This document shows positions 9,357-18,057 of a DNA stretch of 64,000 bases, one piece after another. Positions within the stretch are counted from its first letter, which is position 1, and the number at the start of each line of letters is the position of its first letter. The stretch lies in the NCBI GenBank assembly GCA_023229845.1, contig JALNYK010000008.1:39433-103432 (forward strand), written 5' to 3'. The position numbers and the translations under genes are program-made. Source of the stretch: Gallionella sp. (GTDB taxonomy: Bacteria > Pseudomonadota > Gammaproteobacteria > Burkholderiales > Gallionellaceae). The notes beneath the pieces were generated by a model, which saw nothing but the letters and a program-made list of their open reading frames with translations, was not told the DNA's origin and did no database searches.

Positions 9357-10144
9357 ATCGTAACCAGATCGTCCGGGATGTCGATGTCGGCAAATATCCC
9401 GTCGTCGCTGGTCTCGATATGCACGACACGAGAATTGTCGCGCTCCAGCCAGTGCCGTGCGCCGGCATCTCCCTGTAACGCCAGCAACTCTTCGCGATAA
9501 TGGGCGGCGAACCCGACCGGATGGCCGCGCCTGCCTTCGCATGCCGGCGCTGCCAGGCCCGCTCCGCCCAACAGTGCATTACGCACGCTGGCTATGGCCG
9601 CCAAGGGCACGGCAGGCATATCGGCCAGCCCGATCAGCCAGCCTTCAGCGTCACGGTTCGCATGCACACCACATGCGAGGCTGTCCGCCATGCCGTCTGC
9701 GGCATCCTTGCAGACAACCCAGCGTATAGGCGCCGACTTGGCCGCACCCAGCGCTGTTTCGATCTCGTGGCAGAACGCTCCTGTGCCCGGCCTGACGACG
9801 ACCGTGACCCGCCTGAATATCTCCAGCCACGGCTGCAGGCTGTGCGCGGCGAGCGGCAGCGTCACGCCATGCCTTGTGACCGGATGCCGCAACTTGTCCG
9901 AACCGAAGCGGCGCGAGGCCCCCGCAGCCAGCACGACCGCGGCGATTTCGTAACGAGCCCCTCTCCCGCTTGCGGGAGAGGGGGTGGAGAGAGGGATGTC
10001 AGCTATAAGGAGATCCAAGTTTCTACCCTCTCCCCAACCCTCCCCCTGGTGCGTGGTTGTTGCCGCTTCAGCGGCTTTACAACCACGGCCTCCTCCTTGC
10101 GGGGACAAGGGGGAGGGAGCAGAAAGCACGCTGACGTCAGACAA
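9353..10144 (-). CDS. MocA/MobA-like nucleotidyltransferase, start uncertain
   Basis: The core from about residue 66 is a molybdenum-cofactor nucleotidyltransferase-type NTP transferase: VVLAAGASRRFGSDKL loop, LADMPAVP metal/nucleotide motif and the RRGHPVGFA segment. MocA-type enzymes add CMP to molybdopterin for xanthine-oxidase-family enzymes, which fits its place at the end of a molybdenum hydroxylase operon. The first 65 codons, back to a TTG at 10144 that overlaps the upstream gene, are encoded by two palindromic repeat elements (9958-9983 and about 10022-10125) and are not family-like. Alternatives are a TTG at 10018 or a non-standard start nearer the core. No clear ribosome site favours any of them. 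Confidence 0.8.
   Translation of the reverse strand: MSDVSVLSAPSPLSPQGGGRGCKAAEAATTTHQGEGWGEGRNLDLLIADIPLSTPSPASGRGARYEIAAVVLAAGASRRFGSDKLRHPVTRHGVTLPLAAHSLQPWLEIFRRVTVVVRPGTGAFCHEIETALGAAKSAPIRWVVCKDAADGMADSLACGVHANRDAEGWLIGLADMPAVPLAAIASVRNALLGGAGLAAPACEGRRGHPVGFAAHYREELLALQGDAGARHWLERDNSRVVHIETSDDGIFADIDIPDDLVTI
9958..10125. repeat. Two palindromic elements in 5' part of mocA-like gene
   Basis: At 9958-9983 a 12-base perfect inverted repeat CCCCTCTCCCGC / GCGGGAGAGGGG has a two-base loop. At about 10022-10125 a larger imperfect palindrome runs from ACCCTCTCCCCAACCCTCC to AAGGGGGAGGGAG around an inner GCCGCTTCAGCGGC. Both are read in frame by the mocA-like ORF. The first belongs to the same family as 21368-21416 and 59874-59926. 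Confidence 0.75.
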
Positions 10145-12335
10145 GACTAGCCTGATCGAACGGCATGCGGCGCAGGCGCTTGCCGGTCAGCGCGAACACC
10201 GCGTTGGCGACCGCAGGCGCGATCGGCGGCGTGCCCGGTTCGCCTATGCCGCTGGGCGGCTCGCTGCTTTCCACGATATGCACCTCGACCTCGGGCATCT
10301 CGGAAAAGCGCAGCGGGGTGTATTTGTCGAAATTGGATTGCATCACGCGGCCGTTCTCCAGCGTGATCGCGCCGTGCAGCGCGGCGGAGAGACCGTAGAC
10401 CATGCCGCCTTCGACCTGCTGGCGCACGCCATCCGGATTGACCACCATGCCGCAATCCACCGCCGCCACCACGCGATGCACATGTATCTTGCCGTTCTGC
10501 AGCGACACCTCGGCGATCTGCGCGACATAGCTGTCGAACGACTTGTGCACCGCCGCACCGTAAGCATGCCCCTTGGGCAATTTCTTCTTGCCCCAGCCGG
10601 CTTTCTGCGCGGCCAGTTGCAGCGCGCCGCGATAGCGGGAATCGGCAGGCAGGATGGAGAGCCGGTAAGCCACCGGATCTTTGCCGGCGAGATGCGCCAG
10701 TTCGTCCACCATAGTCTCGACGACGAACGCGGTATGCGAGTGCCCCACCGAGCGCCACCACTGCACCGGCACCTGATTCTTCGGGCTGTGCAAATCGACC
10801 TGCAGGTTGGGGATCAGATAGGGCAGCGTAGCAGCGCCTTCCACCGAGGTGACATCGACGCCGTCCTTGATCATCATGGCCGAAAAAGGCGAGCCCTCCA
10901 TGATGGACTGGCCGACGAGGGTGTGTTTCCACGCCACCGGTTTGCCGTCCTTCGCGATGCCCGCCTCGATATGGTCCGCCCACATCGGCCGGTAGTAGCC
11001 GCCGCGCATGTCGTCCTCGCGCGTCCACACTACCTTGACCGGTTTCGCCGTCTCATTCGTCGCCCTCATTGCCTTGGCCACCTGCGCCGCCTCGACGACG
11101 AAATCGGATTGCGGGTTGGCGCGCCGGCCAAAGCCGCCGCCGAGGAAAGTAGTGTGTATCTCCACCTGCTCCGGCTTGAGCCCGACGACCCTTGCCGCCA
11201 TGTCGCGATCCACGGTCTGAAACTGGGTGCCGGTCCATATCTCGCAGTGGTCCGGCTTGAGGTCCACCACCACGTTGAGCGGCTCCATCGCGGCGTGCGC
11301 CAGATAAGGCACCTCGTATTCGGCGCTGACCGTCTTGTGCGCGTCCTTGATGCCCTGCGCCGCGTCGCCCTCCTTGCGCGCCACCGCGCCCGGCGTCTTC
11401 GCCAGCGCGAGATATTCCGCGCGCATCTTAGTCGTGGAGAGCGCCGCGCCCGGCCCCTCGTCCCATTCGATCTCCAGCAGGTCGCGCGCGATCTTCGCGG
11501 GCCAGAAGCCGTTCGCGGCCACCGCCACGCCGGTGGGCACCTGGTAAGCGCCCTGCACGCCGGCCACCTTCAGCGCCTCGGTCGCGTCGTAGCGCTTCAC
11601 CTGACCACCGAACACCGGGCTGCGCGCGATCAGCACCGTCAGCATGCCGGGCAGGTGGACGTCGAGGCCGAACTGCGCCGTGCCGTTTATTTTCTCCGGC
11701 GTATCGAGACGTTTTGTCGACTTGCCGATCAGCTTGAAATCCTTGGGCTGCTTGAGTTCGACGTTGACCGGCAGCGGCAGCTTGGCCGCCGCATCGGCCA
11801 GCGCGCCGTAGCCCGACCGCCTGCCGCTAGGGACATGGATCACCTGGCCCGCCTCCGCGCGGCATTCGCTTTGCGGCACGCCCCATTGCAGCGCCGCGGC
11901 GCGGACCAGCATCATCCGCGCGCTGGCGCCCACGCGCCGCATCTGCTCCCACGACGAGGCAACACTGGTGCTGCCGCCGGTCATCTGGATGCCGAACGCG
12001 GTGTGGTTGTACACCGCCGCCACCGGAGCGGACTCGACACGGATACGGCTCCAGTCCGCCTCCAGCTCCTCCGCCACCAGCATCGGCAGCGAGGTGTAGA
12101 CGCCCTGCCCCATCTCGGACTTGTTGACGAGGATGGTGATGCTGTCGTCCGGCGCGATGCGGATGAATGCGTTGGGCGGATACACCTGCTTGGCCAGCGC
12201 GGGCGATGCCTCCGCCGCGAAGGCGCGGTTGCCCTTCATCGGCAGATAGAAGCCGATCACCAGCCCGCCCATCAATGCGGCGGAGCCCTTGATGAATTCG
12301 CGGCGCGATGGATCTTGCACAATCATGTCGTTCAT
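10137..12335 (-). CDS. Molybdopterin-binding aldehyde/isoquinoline oxidoreductase subunit
   Basis: This 732-residue IorB-like large subunit belongs to the xanthine-oxidase family. The N-terminus carries a twin-arginine signal (SRREFIKG followed by a hydrophobic stretch ending AFAAEA), so the folded enzyme should be exported to the periplasm. Mo-cofactor region motifs include [49 protein letters not shown] and the C-terminal [18 protein letters not shown]. The start at 12335 overlaps the stop of the 2Fe-2S subunit gene (ATGA). The substrate (aldehyde or N-heterocycle) cannot be told. Confidence 0.9.
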   Translation of the reverse strand: MNDMIVQDPSRREFIKGSAALMGGLVIGFYLPMKGNRAFAAEASPALAKQVYPPNAFIRIAPDDSITILVNKSEMGQGVYTSLPMLVAEELEADWSRIRVESAPVAAVYNHTAFGIQMTGGSTSVASSWEQMRRVGASARMMLVRAAALQWGVPQSECRAEAGQVIHVPSGRRSGYGALADAAAKLPLPVNVELKQPKDFKLIGKSTKRLDTPEKINGTAQFGLDVHLPGMLTVLIARSPVFGGQVKRYDATEALKVAGVQGAYQVPTGVAVAANGFWPAKIARDLLEIEWDEGPGAALSTTKMRAEYLALAKTPGAVARKEGDAAQGIKDAHKTVSAEYEVPYLAHAAMEPLNVVVDLKPDHCEIWTGTQFQTVDRDMAARVVGLKPEQVEIHTTFLGGGFGRRANPQSDFVVEAAQVAKAMRATNETAKPVKVVWTREDDMRGGYYRPMWADHIEAGIAKDGKPVAWKHTLVGQSIMEGSPFSAMMIKDGVDVTSVEGAATLPYLIPNLQVDLHSPKNQVPVQWWRSVGHSHTAFVVETMVDELAHLAGKDPVAYRLSILPADSRYRGALQLAAQKAGWGKKKLPKGHAYGAAVHKSFDSYVAQIAEVSLQNGKIHVHRVVAAVDCGMVVNPDGVRQQVEGGMVYGLSAALHGAITLENGRVMQSNFDKYTPLRFSEMPEVEVHIVESSEPPSGIGEPGTPPIAPAVANAVFALTGKRLRRMPFDQASLV

Positions 12336-12799
12336 TTCGCGCCTCCCTGCATCTCCGCCGCGCGCTGTATCGCCGAGCGGATGCGGTTGTAAGTGCCGCA
12401 GCGGCAAAGGTTGCCGTCCATCGCGGCGGAAATCTGCGCCTCGCCGGGATGCGGATGCTCCTTCAGCAACGCGGCGGCCGACATGATCTGGCCGGACTGG
12501 CAATAGCCGCACTGCGGCACATCCTCTTCCTGCCAGGCATCCTGCACCGTCTTGCCCAGCGCAGTCTCGGCCAGCCCCTCGATGGTGGTGACCTGCTTGC
12601 CGCTCGCCGCCGAAACCGGTGTCGAACAGGAACGCACCGCCTTGCCGTCCAGGTGCACGGTGCAGGCCCCGCACTGCGCGATGCCGCAGCCGAACTTCGT
12701 GCCGGTCAGTTGCAGATGGTCGCGTATCACCCAAAGCAAGGGCGTACTGGGATCGGCATCGACTCTGGCATCCTTGCCGTTGATCTTGAAAGAAATCAT
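12332..12799 (-). CDS. 2Fe-2S subunit of molybdenum hydroxylase
   Basis: This 155-residue small subunit (IorA/CoxS type) has two 2Fe-2S clusters. The plant-type cluster uses [20 protein letters not shown] plus the later C of VRSCSTP. The second uses [10 protein letters not shown] and [12 protein letters not shown]. It passes electrons from the Mo subunit, probably to a membrane cytochrome. The start is the ATG (MISFKING) five bases after AGGAGG; the GTG two codons upstream is less likely. It overlaps the Mo subunit start by four bases. Confidence 0.93.
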   Translation of the reverse strand: MISFKINGKDARVDADPSTPLLWVIRDHLQLTGTKFGCGIAQCGACTVHLDGKAVRSCSTPVSAASGKQVTTIEGLAETALGKTVQDAWQEEDVPQCGYCQSGQIMSAAALLKEHPHPGEAQISAAMDGNLCRCGTYNRIRSAIQRAAEMQGGAK

Positions 12800-12825
12800 G
12801 AGCACCTCCTAAAAAACCGCAATTG

Positions 12826-12955
12826 GTCCACGAAAAACACGAAAGGCACGAAATAAATCCATTGATTACCCGAATGCCGCGATTCAACCAGCGGGGGTCG
12901 TACACCCGGAAAGTGTTTTTGAATTCGTTCGTGTCTTTTCGTGATTTTCGTGGAC
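12826..12955. repeat. GTCCACGAAAA inverted repeat
   Basis: The arms at 12826-12852 and about 12928-12955 match as reverse complements over about 27 bases with few mismatches (repeated CACGAAA units). The xdhC-like reading frame ends between them, and its last about 22 residues are encoded by the right arm and the spacer. Confidence 0.75.
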
Positions 12956-13891
12956 AGCCGAGTTGTTACGAACTGCAATCAAATGCGCGAGGATGGACAC
13001 CGCGATCTCCGGCGGCGTGCGGCTGCCTATGCTCAGGCCCACCGGCCCGTGCAGCCGGGCGATCTCCTCCGGCGTGAGGTCGAACAGCGCCAGCCGCTCG
13101 CGGCGCTTCGCGTTGTTGACCTTGGAGCCCAGCGCGCCGACATAGAACGCGGGCGTTTTCAGCGCCTCCAGCAGCGCCATGTCGTCCAGCTTGGGATCGT
13201 GCGAGAGCGCGACGATGGCGGTGCAACTGTCGACCTGCAGCGCCAGCACCGCGTCGTCCGGCATCTCGCGGATGAACTCGGTGTTCGGCACATCCCAGGT
13301 CCGGCGCATCTCCTCGCCCGGCTCGCAGACGATGACCTGATAGTCCAGCGCCTGCGCCATGCGCGCGAGGTAGGCGGATGTCTGGCCCGCGCCGATAATC
13401 AGCAGCCGCCAGCGCGGGCCGTGCACCGTGGTCAGCGTCGCGCCGTCGAAGGCGAGGCTGTCGGCGCGAGTCGCGTCGTCCAGTTCCACATGCAAGGTAT
13501 CCAGATGCAGCGTGCGCCTGACCATCTGGCCGGTCTGGATCAGTTGCAGCACCCGCCCCACCCAGCCCGCGTCGCGCACCGGCTCAACCACCAGCCGCAT
13601 CGCGCCGCCGCAAGGCAAGCCGAAGCGCCGCGCCTCCTCGCGCGTCAGACCGTAAGTCAGCTGCTCGTAACGGTCCAGCGGCAACTTTCCGTCCCGCGCC
13701 AGCCGCACCAGATCGTCCTCGATGCAGCCGCCCGACACCGAGCCCACCACCAGCCCGTCAGCGCGCAACGCAAGCATCGCGCCCGGCGGACGCGGACTGG
13801 AACCGAAAGTCTCCACCACCGTCACCAGCCATTGCGTATCACCCTGCCACTCGCGCAGGGTCTTGAGTACCGAAAGATCGACGCTATCCAT
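12884..13891 (-). CDS. XdhC/CoxI-family molybdenum insertion protein
   Basis: The protein has 335 residues from the ATG (MDSVDLSVLK) with GGAGG upstream. It has an XdhC N-terminal domain (TVVETFGSSPRPPGAML, GSVSGGCIEDDLV, GLPCGGAMRLVVEP) and a C-terminal Rossmann domain (LLIIGAGQTSAYLARM, IGSRTPPEIAVSILAHL). XdhC-type proteins bind Mo cofactor, promote its sulfuration and deliver it to xanthine-oxidase-family enzymes, matching the two oxidoreductase genes downstream. The C-terminal tail (AVHENHEKTRTNSKT...) is read from a dispersed repeat and is unlikely to be ancestral. An upstream start at 13960 lacks family sequence. Confidence 0.9.
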   Translation of the reverse strand: MDSVDLSVLKTLREWQGDTQWLVTVVETFGSSPRPPGAMLALRADGLVVGSVSGGCIEDDLVRLARDGKLPLDRYEQLTYGLTREEARRFGLPCGGAMRLVVEPVRDAGWVGRVLQLIQTGQMVRRTLHLDTLHVELDDATRADSLAFDGATLTTVHGPRWRLLIIGAGQTSAYLARMAQALDYQVIVCEPGEEMRRTWDVPNTEFIREMPDDAVLALQVDSCTAIVALSHDPKLDDMALLEALKTPAFYVGALGSKVNNAKRRERLALFDLTPEEIARLHGPVGLSIGSRTPPEIAVSILAHLIAVRNNSAVHENHEKTRTNSKTLSGCTTPAG

Positions 13892-14050
13892 TGCGCTGCC
13901 TCCATGGGTTCGTTCGGCTTCGGACGCACCGATGCGACGGCTGCCTGAAGGATGGCGCAACTTAACAAACTCGCGGACGCTTACCTATGGGGTGGATACC
14001 TACCCGAGGGGGATGGGAAAAGACGCATCGGACCAACGTCAGATGAAGAT

Positions 14051-14082
14051 ATATGCCGAAATATCTATGTATTTCGGCATAT
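14051..14082. repeat. Perfect 13-bp inverted repeat
   Basis: ATATGCCGAAATA and its exact complement TATTTCGGCATAT flank a six-base loop TCTATG, between the xdhC-like gene and the PIN gene. It could be an operator or a hairpin. The 14-mer GCCGAAATATCTAT spanning its left arm recurs at 27284-27297, upstream of the large RTX gene. Confidence 0.7.
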
Positions 14083-14170
14083 TGTTCGGGTGGGGTGTAT
14101 CGGGTATGGTGCGGCCTTCTCCGGCATTTTTCTTGTGTCTACTTAACATTAGCCATTTCCGAACTCGAAT

Positions 14171-15124
14171 ATGAATCTCTTCATCGATACAAACGTTTTG
14201 CTCAACTTCTTTTACTTCTCCAAAGACAGTTTGGATGAGCTTGAGAAAGTCTTTGTACTCCAGAACTACGGGAAAATAAGTCTTTGGCTGACAGATCAAG
14301 TAGAGCTTGAGTTTTCCAGGAATCGTGAAACGAAGATCGCAGATGCACTCAAGAAATTCCTCGATGAAAAGCCCAACTCAGGAATTCCTCATGTAGCACG
14401 AGGCTATCCTGAATCCGATCAATTGATGGAAGCCCTGAAACAAGTAAATTCATCACGAGATCAACTGATGGTGAAAGTACGAAATGACATATCTAAAAAA
14501 TCGCTCTATGCCGACAAACTAATTAAAGAGATATTTGCAAAGTCCACACGGATTAAATTCACGGAAGATCAATTTACTGCGGCCAAAAGAAGATCCGACT
14601 TGCGAAGTCCCCCTGGAAAAAACAACTCCTTAGGCGATGCCATCAACTGGGAAGCGCTGCTAGAGGCTATTCCAGAAGGTCAGGATATTTATATTGTTTC
14701 TGAGGATGGAGACTTCACAAGCCCACTAGACACTGAGCGTCTTAGCGATTTTTTGACGGAAGAATGGGCAAGCAAGAAGAAATCAAAGGCAATTCTCTAC
14801 AAGAGACTGTCTCAGTTCCTGTCCCTAATGTTTCCTGATGCGAAGGTGGCAGCCGAACTAGAAAAGGACATCCTAATTGCGGAACTCGCTAGCAGCGGCT
14901 CCTTCGCCGCAACGCATCAGGCTGTTTCCGAACTAAATAAATTCGCCAGTTTTTCTCCGAAACAAGCTAGCGAAATCGCAGATGCCTACATAGTAAACTC
15001 CCAAGTCGGCTGGATTGCGACAGACGAGGACGTTCATGCCTTTGGCAAAAAGATTCAAGAAGCGCACAGCGCCACTCTTGATCCAACGCAGCAAAAGGCG
15101 TTTTTGGGTATTCTCACTAAATAA
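14171..15124 (+). CDS. PIN-domain protein (DUF4935-like)
   Basis: The protein has 317 residues. It begins MNLFIDTNVLLNFF, the first acidic motif of PIN nucleases. A second conserved acid follows in ELEFSRN, and the later SLGDAINWEALL and IVSEDGDF segments give the remaining acidic residues expected of the metal site. The C-terminal 100 residues are helical and unassigned. Base composition is clearly AT-richer than the neighbouring operons, so acquisition by transfer is likely. PIN_8/DUF4935-type proteins are frequent in defence and toxin islands; the function here is inferred only from the fold. No cognate small antitoxin is seen next to it. Confidence 0.75.
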   Translation: MNLFIDTNVLLNFFYFSKDSLDELEKVFVLQNYGKISLWLTDQVELEFSRNRETKIADALKKFLDEKPNSGIPHVARGYPESDQLMEALKQVNSSRDQLMVKVRNDISKKSLYADKLIKEIFAKSTRIKFTEDQFTAAKRRSDLRSPPGKNNSLGDAINWEALLEAIPEGQDIYIVSEDGDFTSPLDTERLSDFLTEEWASKKKSKAILYKRLSQFLSLMFPDAKVAAELEKDILIAELASSGSFAATHQAVSELNKFASFSPKQASEIADAYIVNSQVGWIATDEDVHAFGKKIQEAHSATLDPTQQKAFLGILTK

Positions 15125-15209
15125 TCCCTGCACAATCCCGGATCTGCGCAAAAAGCCGCACAGGCCGATTACTTCTACATTAGGAACTGCACATCAAATT
15201 GCATTCAAC

Positions 15210-15749
15210 ATGGATAGCATACTTACATCATTGGGGTTAGCTACTGGTGGCGGGATACTCGCTGTTGTAGCCAAACATTTTTTCGACAATCCAATTCGAG
15301 AAATTGCCTTTAATCTTCCCTGGCTTAGAGTGAAGGCGAGTTCTCTCGCGGGCTACTGGCGCGCCGAATATGAATTCCAGGAGTGTGGAAAGAATGGCGT
15401 ACATACATCGGTATCCGCACTCTATGAGCTAATCGAATGGCCTGGAAATATCGTGCTCATTCGTGAGATACCTACCAACGGTGCTCCCGCCTCCATTGTG
15501 ATTAAAGCAAAAAAGCGAAACAGCTACTTGAGTGGCTCCTATGAAAATGCCGCTGCTCACGACACGCTGCACGGTGTATTTCAATTATGGCTACACCCCA
15601 AAGGCGAAGAAATGCGTGGGCATTTCTTAGGCTTTAGTGCTGAGGCTCCAAATTGCTTCAACACCGGCGAATGGCTGTGGTCGCGACTTACGACCGCCAG
15701 AACTGATGAGGCATTGGAGGAGGCAATAAAAAAGTTCGCTGAACATTGA
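15210..15749 (+). CDS. Unknown single-pass membrane protein with beta-rich domain
   Basis: This 179-residue protein starts MDSILTSLGLATGGGILAVV, a likely transmembrane anchor. Its Gly/Trp-rich body (GYWRAEYEFQ, SYLSGSYENAA, GVFQLWLHP, MRGHFLGFS, GEWLWSRL) reads like a small antiparallel beta barrel. The start is 85 bases after the PIN gene and both share low GC, so they may be one transcript. A transmembrane segment plus small barrel resembles some defence effectors (for example Cap15-type), but this is a structural guess with no motif support. A longer ORF start at 15015 overlaps the PIN gene and is not used. Confidence 0.55.
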   Translation: MDSILTSLGLATGGGILAVVAKHFFDNPIREIAFNLPWLRVKASSLAGYWRAEYEFQECGKNGVHTSVSALYELIEWPGNIVLIREIPTNGAPASIVIKAKKRNSYLSGSYENAAAHDTLHGVFQLWLHPKGEEMRGHFLGFSAEAPNCFNTGEWLWSRLTTARTDEALEEAIKKFAEH

Positions 15750-15837
15750 TGTGTTTGTTGAATCGCACCCCTAAGTTCTCCTCCGGCCCATTTGTACTAT
15801 CATTCATGCGCAATCACAGCATGGGATGACACTAGCG

Positions 15838-16131
15838 ATGACACAGGAAATCAGCACCGAGGTATTGCTGGAAAAATACGCCGAGCCGGGCGAGAACTCG
15901 GTGGAGGACGTGCGCCGCCGCGTGGCGCGTGGGTTGGCGCAGGCCGAAGCGCCGGAGCAGCGCGCGCAGTGGGAAGAGAAGTTTTTCCTCGCGCAGGAAA
16001 ACGGCTTCGTACCCGCCGGGCGCATCAACTCCGCCGCGGGGCTGGATAGCCAGGCAACGCTGATCAACTGCTTCGTGCAGCCGGTGGGCGATGCGATCTC
16101 CGGCGGCTTAATAATAGGGGACAGACCCTGA
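15838..16131 (+). pseudogene. Truncated 5' copy of nrdJ
   Basis: The first about 89 codons ([18 protein letters not shown]... to VGDAISG) match the start of the complete reductase at 19413, with only three amino-acid differences but about 20 silent-type base changes in 267 bases. Homology starts upstream at 15791 (matching 19367), so the promoter region was copied too. It stops at 16105, where unrelated sequence begins. The frame then runs into the IS element and ends at a TGA made by its first bases. It cannot make an active enzyme. Confidence 0.88.
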
Positions 16132-17463
16132 GGTTTCCCCTCAAATGATCTTTCTTATTCAGTTTGTTACAGCTAAAGGCTGGCATGCATGACACCGATA
16201 ACTCCTCCATCTCGGCGACCAAACGTCGAAGGAGGAAATGTCATGCATGCCAAGGGGATTGTAGACGCAATGCTGGGGAATTGTCTTTCCGGCCTTCACG
16301 CGAAGTTGGCTGAATCCGTCAAAGCAGCGGTGTGCAGCGCATTGGTTGGTGGTCGTCTGAGTTTGAGCCAGCTTGCCCGTTCGGTAGATTCTCAGACGGC
16401 GATGCGCCATCGCATCAAACGTATCGACAGGCTGCTTGGGAACGAAGCGCTGCACGGAGAACGCGCGACGATTTACCACGAAGTCGCCGCGCAGTGGCTG
16501 AATGGAATCGAGCATCTGCTCGTGATCGTAGACTGGTCGGATGCAACGACCGATCAACAGTGGCATTTGCTGCGTGCCAGCGTTTCGGTCGAAGGGCGCA
16601 GCATGACGCTGTATGAAGAAGTCCATCCGCAGCGCAAGTATGGAGACCGAGACGTGCATCGGCGATTTTTGACTCAATTGGCAAACCTGCTGCCTGAGGG
16701 CTGTATGCCCATCATCATGACCGATGCCGGGTTTCGCTCGACTTGGTTCGACTTGGTGACGAAGCGTGCTGGCAATGGGTGGGGCGAATCCGAGGAAAAG
16801 ATATGGTCAGCATTGCGGGCGGCGCATGGAGACGATGTACGGATGTTTACCAAGAGGCCACCTCGCGCGCGCGTCAGTTCGTCGATGCACATTACGTCCG
16901 CAGTCGTCCGACGAGCTGTCGGCTAGTGTTGGTCAAACGCGAAGCGAAAGGACGCACTCGTCGTACTCGCATGGGGAAGCGCTCCTGTTCCCATACCTCG
17001 CTCAAAGCCGCACGTGGTAGCCGTGAGCCATGGCTGCTGGCTTGTTCGCCGGGGCTTGCCCATCTGACTCCGGAGTCGGTTGTTTCTCTCTACGCACAAA
17101 GAATGCGAATCGAGCAATCGTTCCGCGATATCAAGAATGAGCGGCTTGGTTTTGGTTTGACCTCTTCGCGTTCGCGTACGGGTAAACGGTTGGAGATACT
17201 GCTGCTGATCGGGTACTTGGCCGGGTGGCTTATGCGGCTAATTGGGGAGTGCGCGCAACAGTGTCAGATGCAACTTCAATTCCAAAGCGTCGCACATCTC
17301 GACCACAAGGAAATCTCTGTGCTCACGTTGGCGCGCAGGGTCATTGATGCGGGGGCTCCATGGCTGAAACGTCTTCGTCCAAAAGACTCATTCATCCTTT
17401 TGCGCCAACAAGCTCGGGAGGCCTGCCATGGAATGTGATGTTAAATTTGAGGGGAAACCTCAG
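16128..17463 (+). mobile_element. IS4-family insertion sequence
   Basis: This 1336-bp element has perfect 19-bp terminal inverted repeats: CTGAGGTTTCCCCTCAAAT at 16128-16146 and its complement at 17445-17463. It is flanked by a 9-bp direct repeat GGACAGACC (16119-16127 and 17464-17472), the target duplication. Removing it restores AATAGGGGACAGACCACGG, a motif I associate with REP-type elements. The single transposase frame is broken, so the copy is probably inactive by itself. Confidence 0.9.
16243..17438 (+). pseudogene. IS4-family transposase, frameshifted
   Basis: The start MHAKGIVDAMLG follows a GGAGG. The DDE residues are in IVDWSD (first D), IMTDAGFRS (second D) and the YREK signature YAQRMRIEQSFRDIK (E). 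Frame one runs to about 16767 and then would stop at 16926. The family sequence continues in the -1 frame (WQWVGRIRGKDM to the stop at 17438), consistent with loss of one base near 16768. Otherwise the protein is whole, about 398 residues, so the damage looks recent, or is a sequencing error. Confidence 0.85.
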
Positions 17464-17557
17464 GGACAGACCACGGTTTCCCTAGCCCACGTAGAGCGCA
17501 CTCGGGCAATGCGCCGTATGCATCCCTCCCAACATCCGGCGCTCTATTGAATCGCCA

Positions 17558-17764
17558 TCACGCCGCCAGCAATTCCACCTTCAACTTCTTCCCCAGCACC
17601 GCTGCCGCGCTCGCCAGCGTGGTCAGTGTCAGGCTGGTGTTGTTCTCGTCCAGCAGGCGGTTCAATGAGGCGCGGCTGGTGTGCATTTTCTTCGCCATCG
17701 TGGTCTTGTTCAGGTTCTGTACTTTCATCTCCTGCTCGATCTGCCATGCGATGAAAGCGATCAT
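17558..17764 (-). CDS. XRE-family HTH protein, probably N-truncated antitoxin
   Basis: From the ATG at 17764 the product is 68 residues: AWQIEQEMKVQNLNKTTMAKK, then MHTSRASLNRLLDENNTSLT, a clear XRE/HigA-type helix-turn-helix, and the ending GKKLKVELLAA. Relatives usually have about 30 more N-terminal residues. The open frame does extend to 17884, but that part does not resemble the family. No toxin gene is next to it. It lies 85 bases from the IS insertion, so it may be a remnant. Confidence 0.55.
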   Translation of the reverse strand: MIAFIAWQIEQEMKVQNLNKTTMAKKMHTSRASLNRLLDENNTSLTLTTLASAAAVLGKKLKVELLAA

Positions 17765-18057
17765 TTCTACTTGGCGCTGACACCCCAAAGCCGGATTCGC
17801 GCGAAGACGGCAAAAGGGGCGCGAAGCATCAAGGTAGTCGGCGGACATAGCCGCCAGACCGCAGAAATACAGCACGAAGCCCATCTGAAAAGCTGGCTGC
17901 CATACCCACCGTACCGCATAAATACGGCATCAAGCGAAGTGTTTTCTCGTCGTCGTGAAGCTATTGTAACTTCGCCGCATCCAGTCTACGCCGCGGTCTC
18001 GCACTCGCGGCCATCATCACGCCGCACTTCGCATAATTTATTGCAAGGAGAAATAAA

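Noticed and set aside
12336..12905. 190-codon extension of the Mo-binding subunit
   Set aside because: It is the shadow of the 2Fe-2S subunit gene; the true start has a Tat signal immediately after it.
15015..15209. N-terminal extension of the 179-residue membrane protein
   Set aside because: It overlaps the PIN gene in another frame; the internal ATG gives a natural membrane anchor start.
17785..17884. Longer N-terminus of the HTH protein
   Set aside because: The extra 40 residues are rich in Arg/Cys, do not resemble XRE antitoxins and lack a ribosome site.
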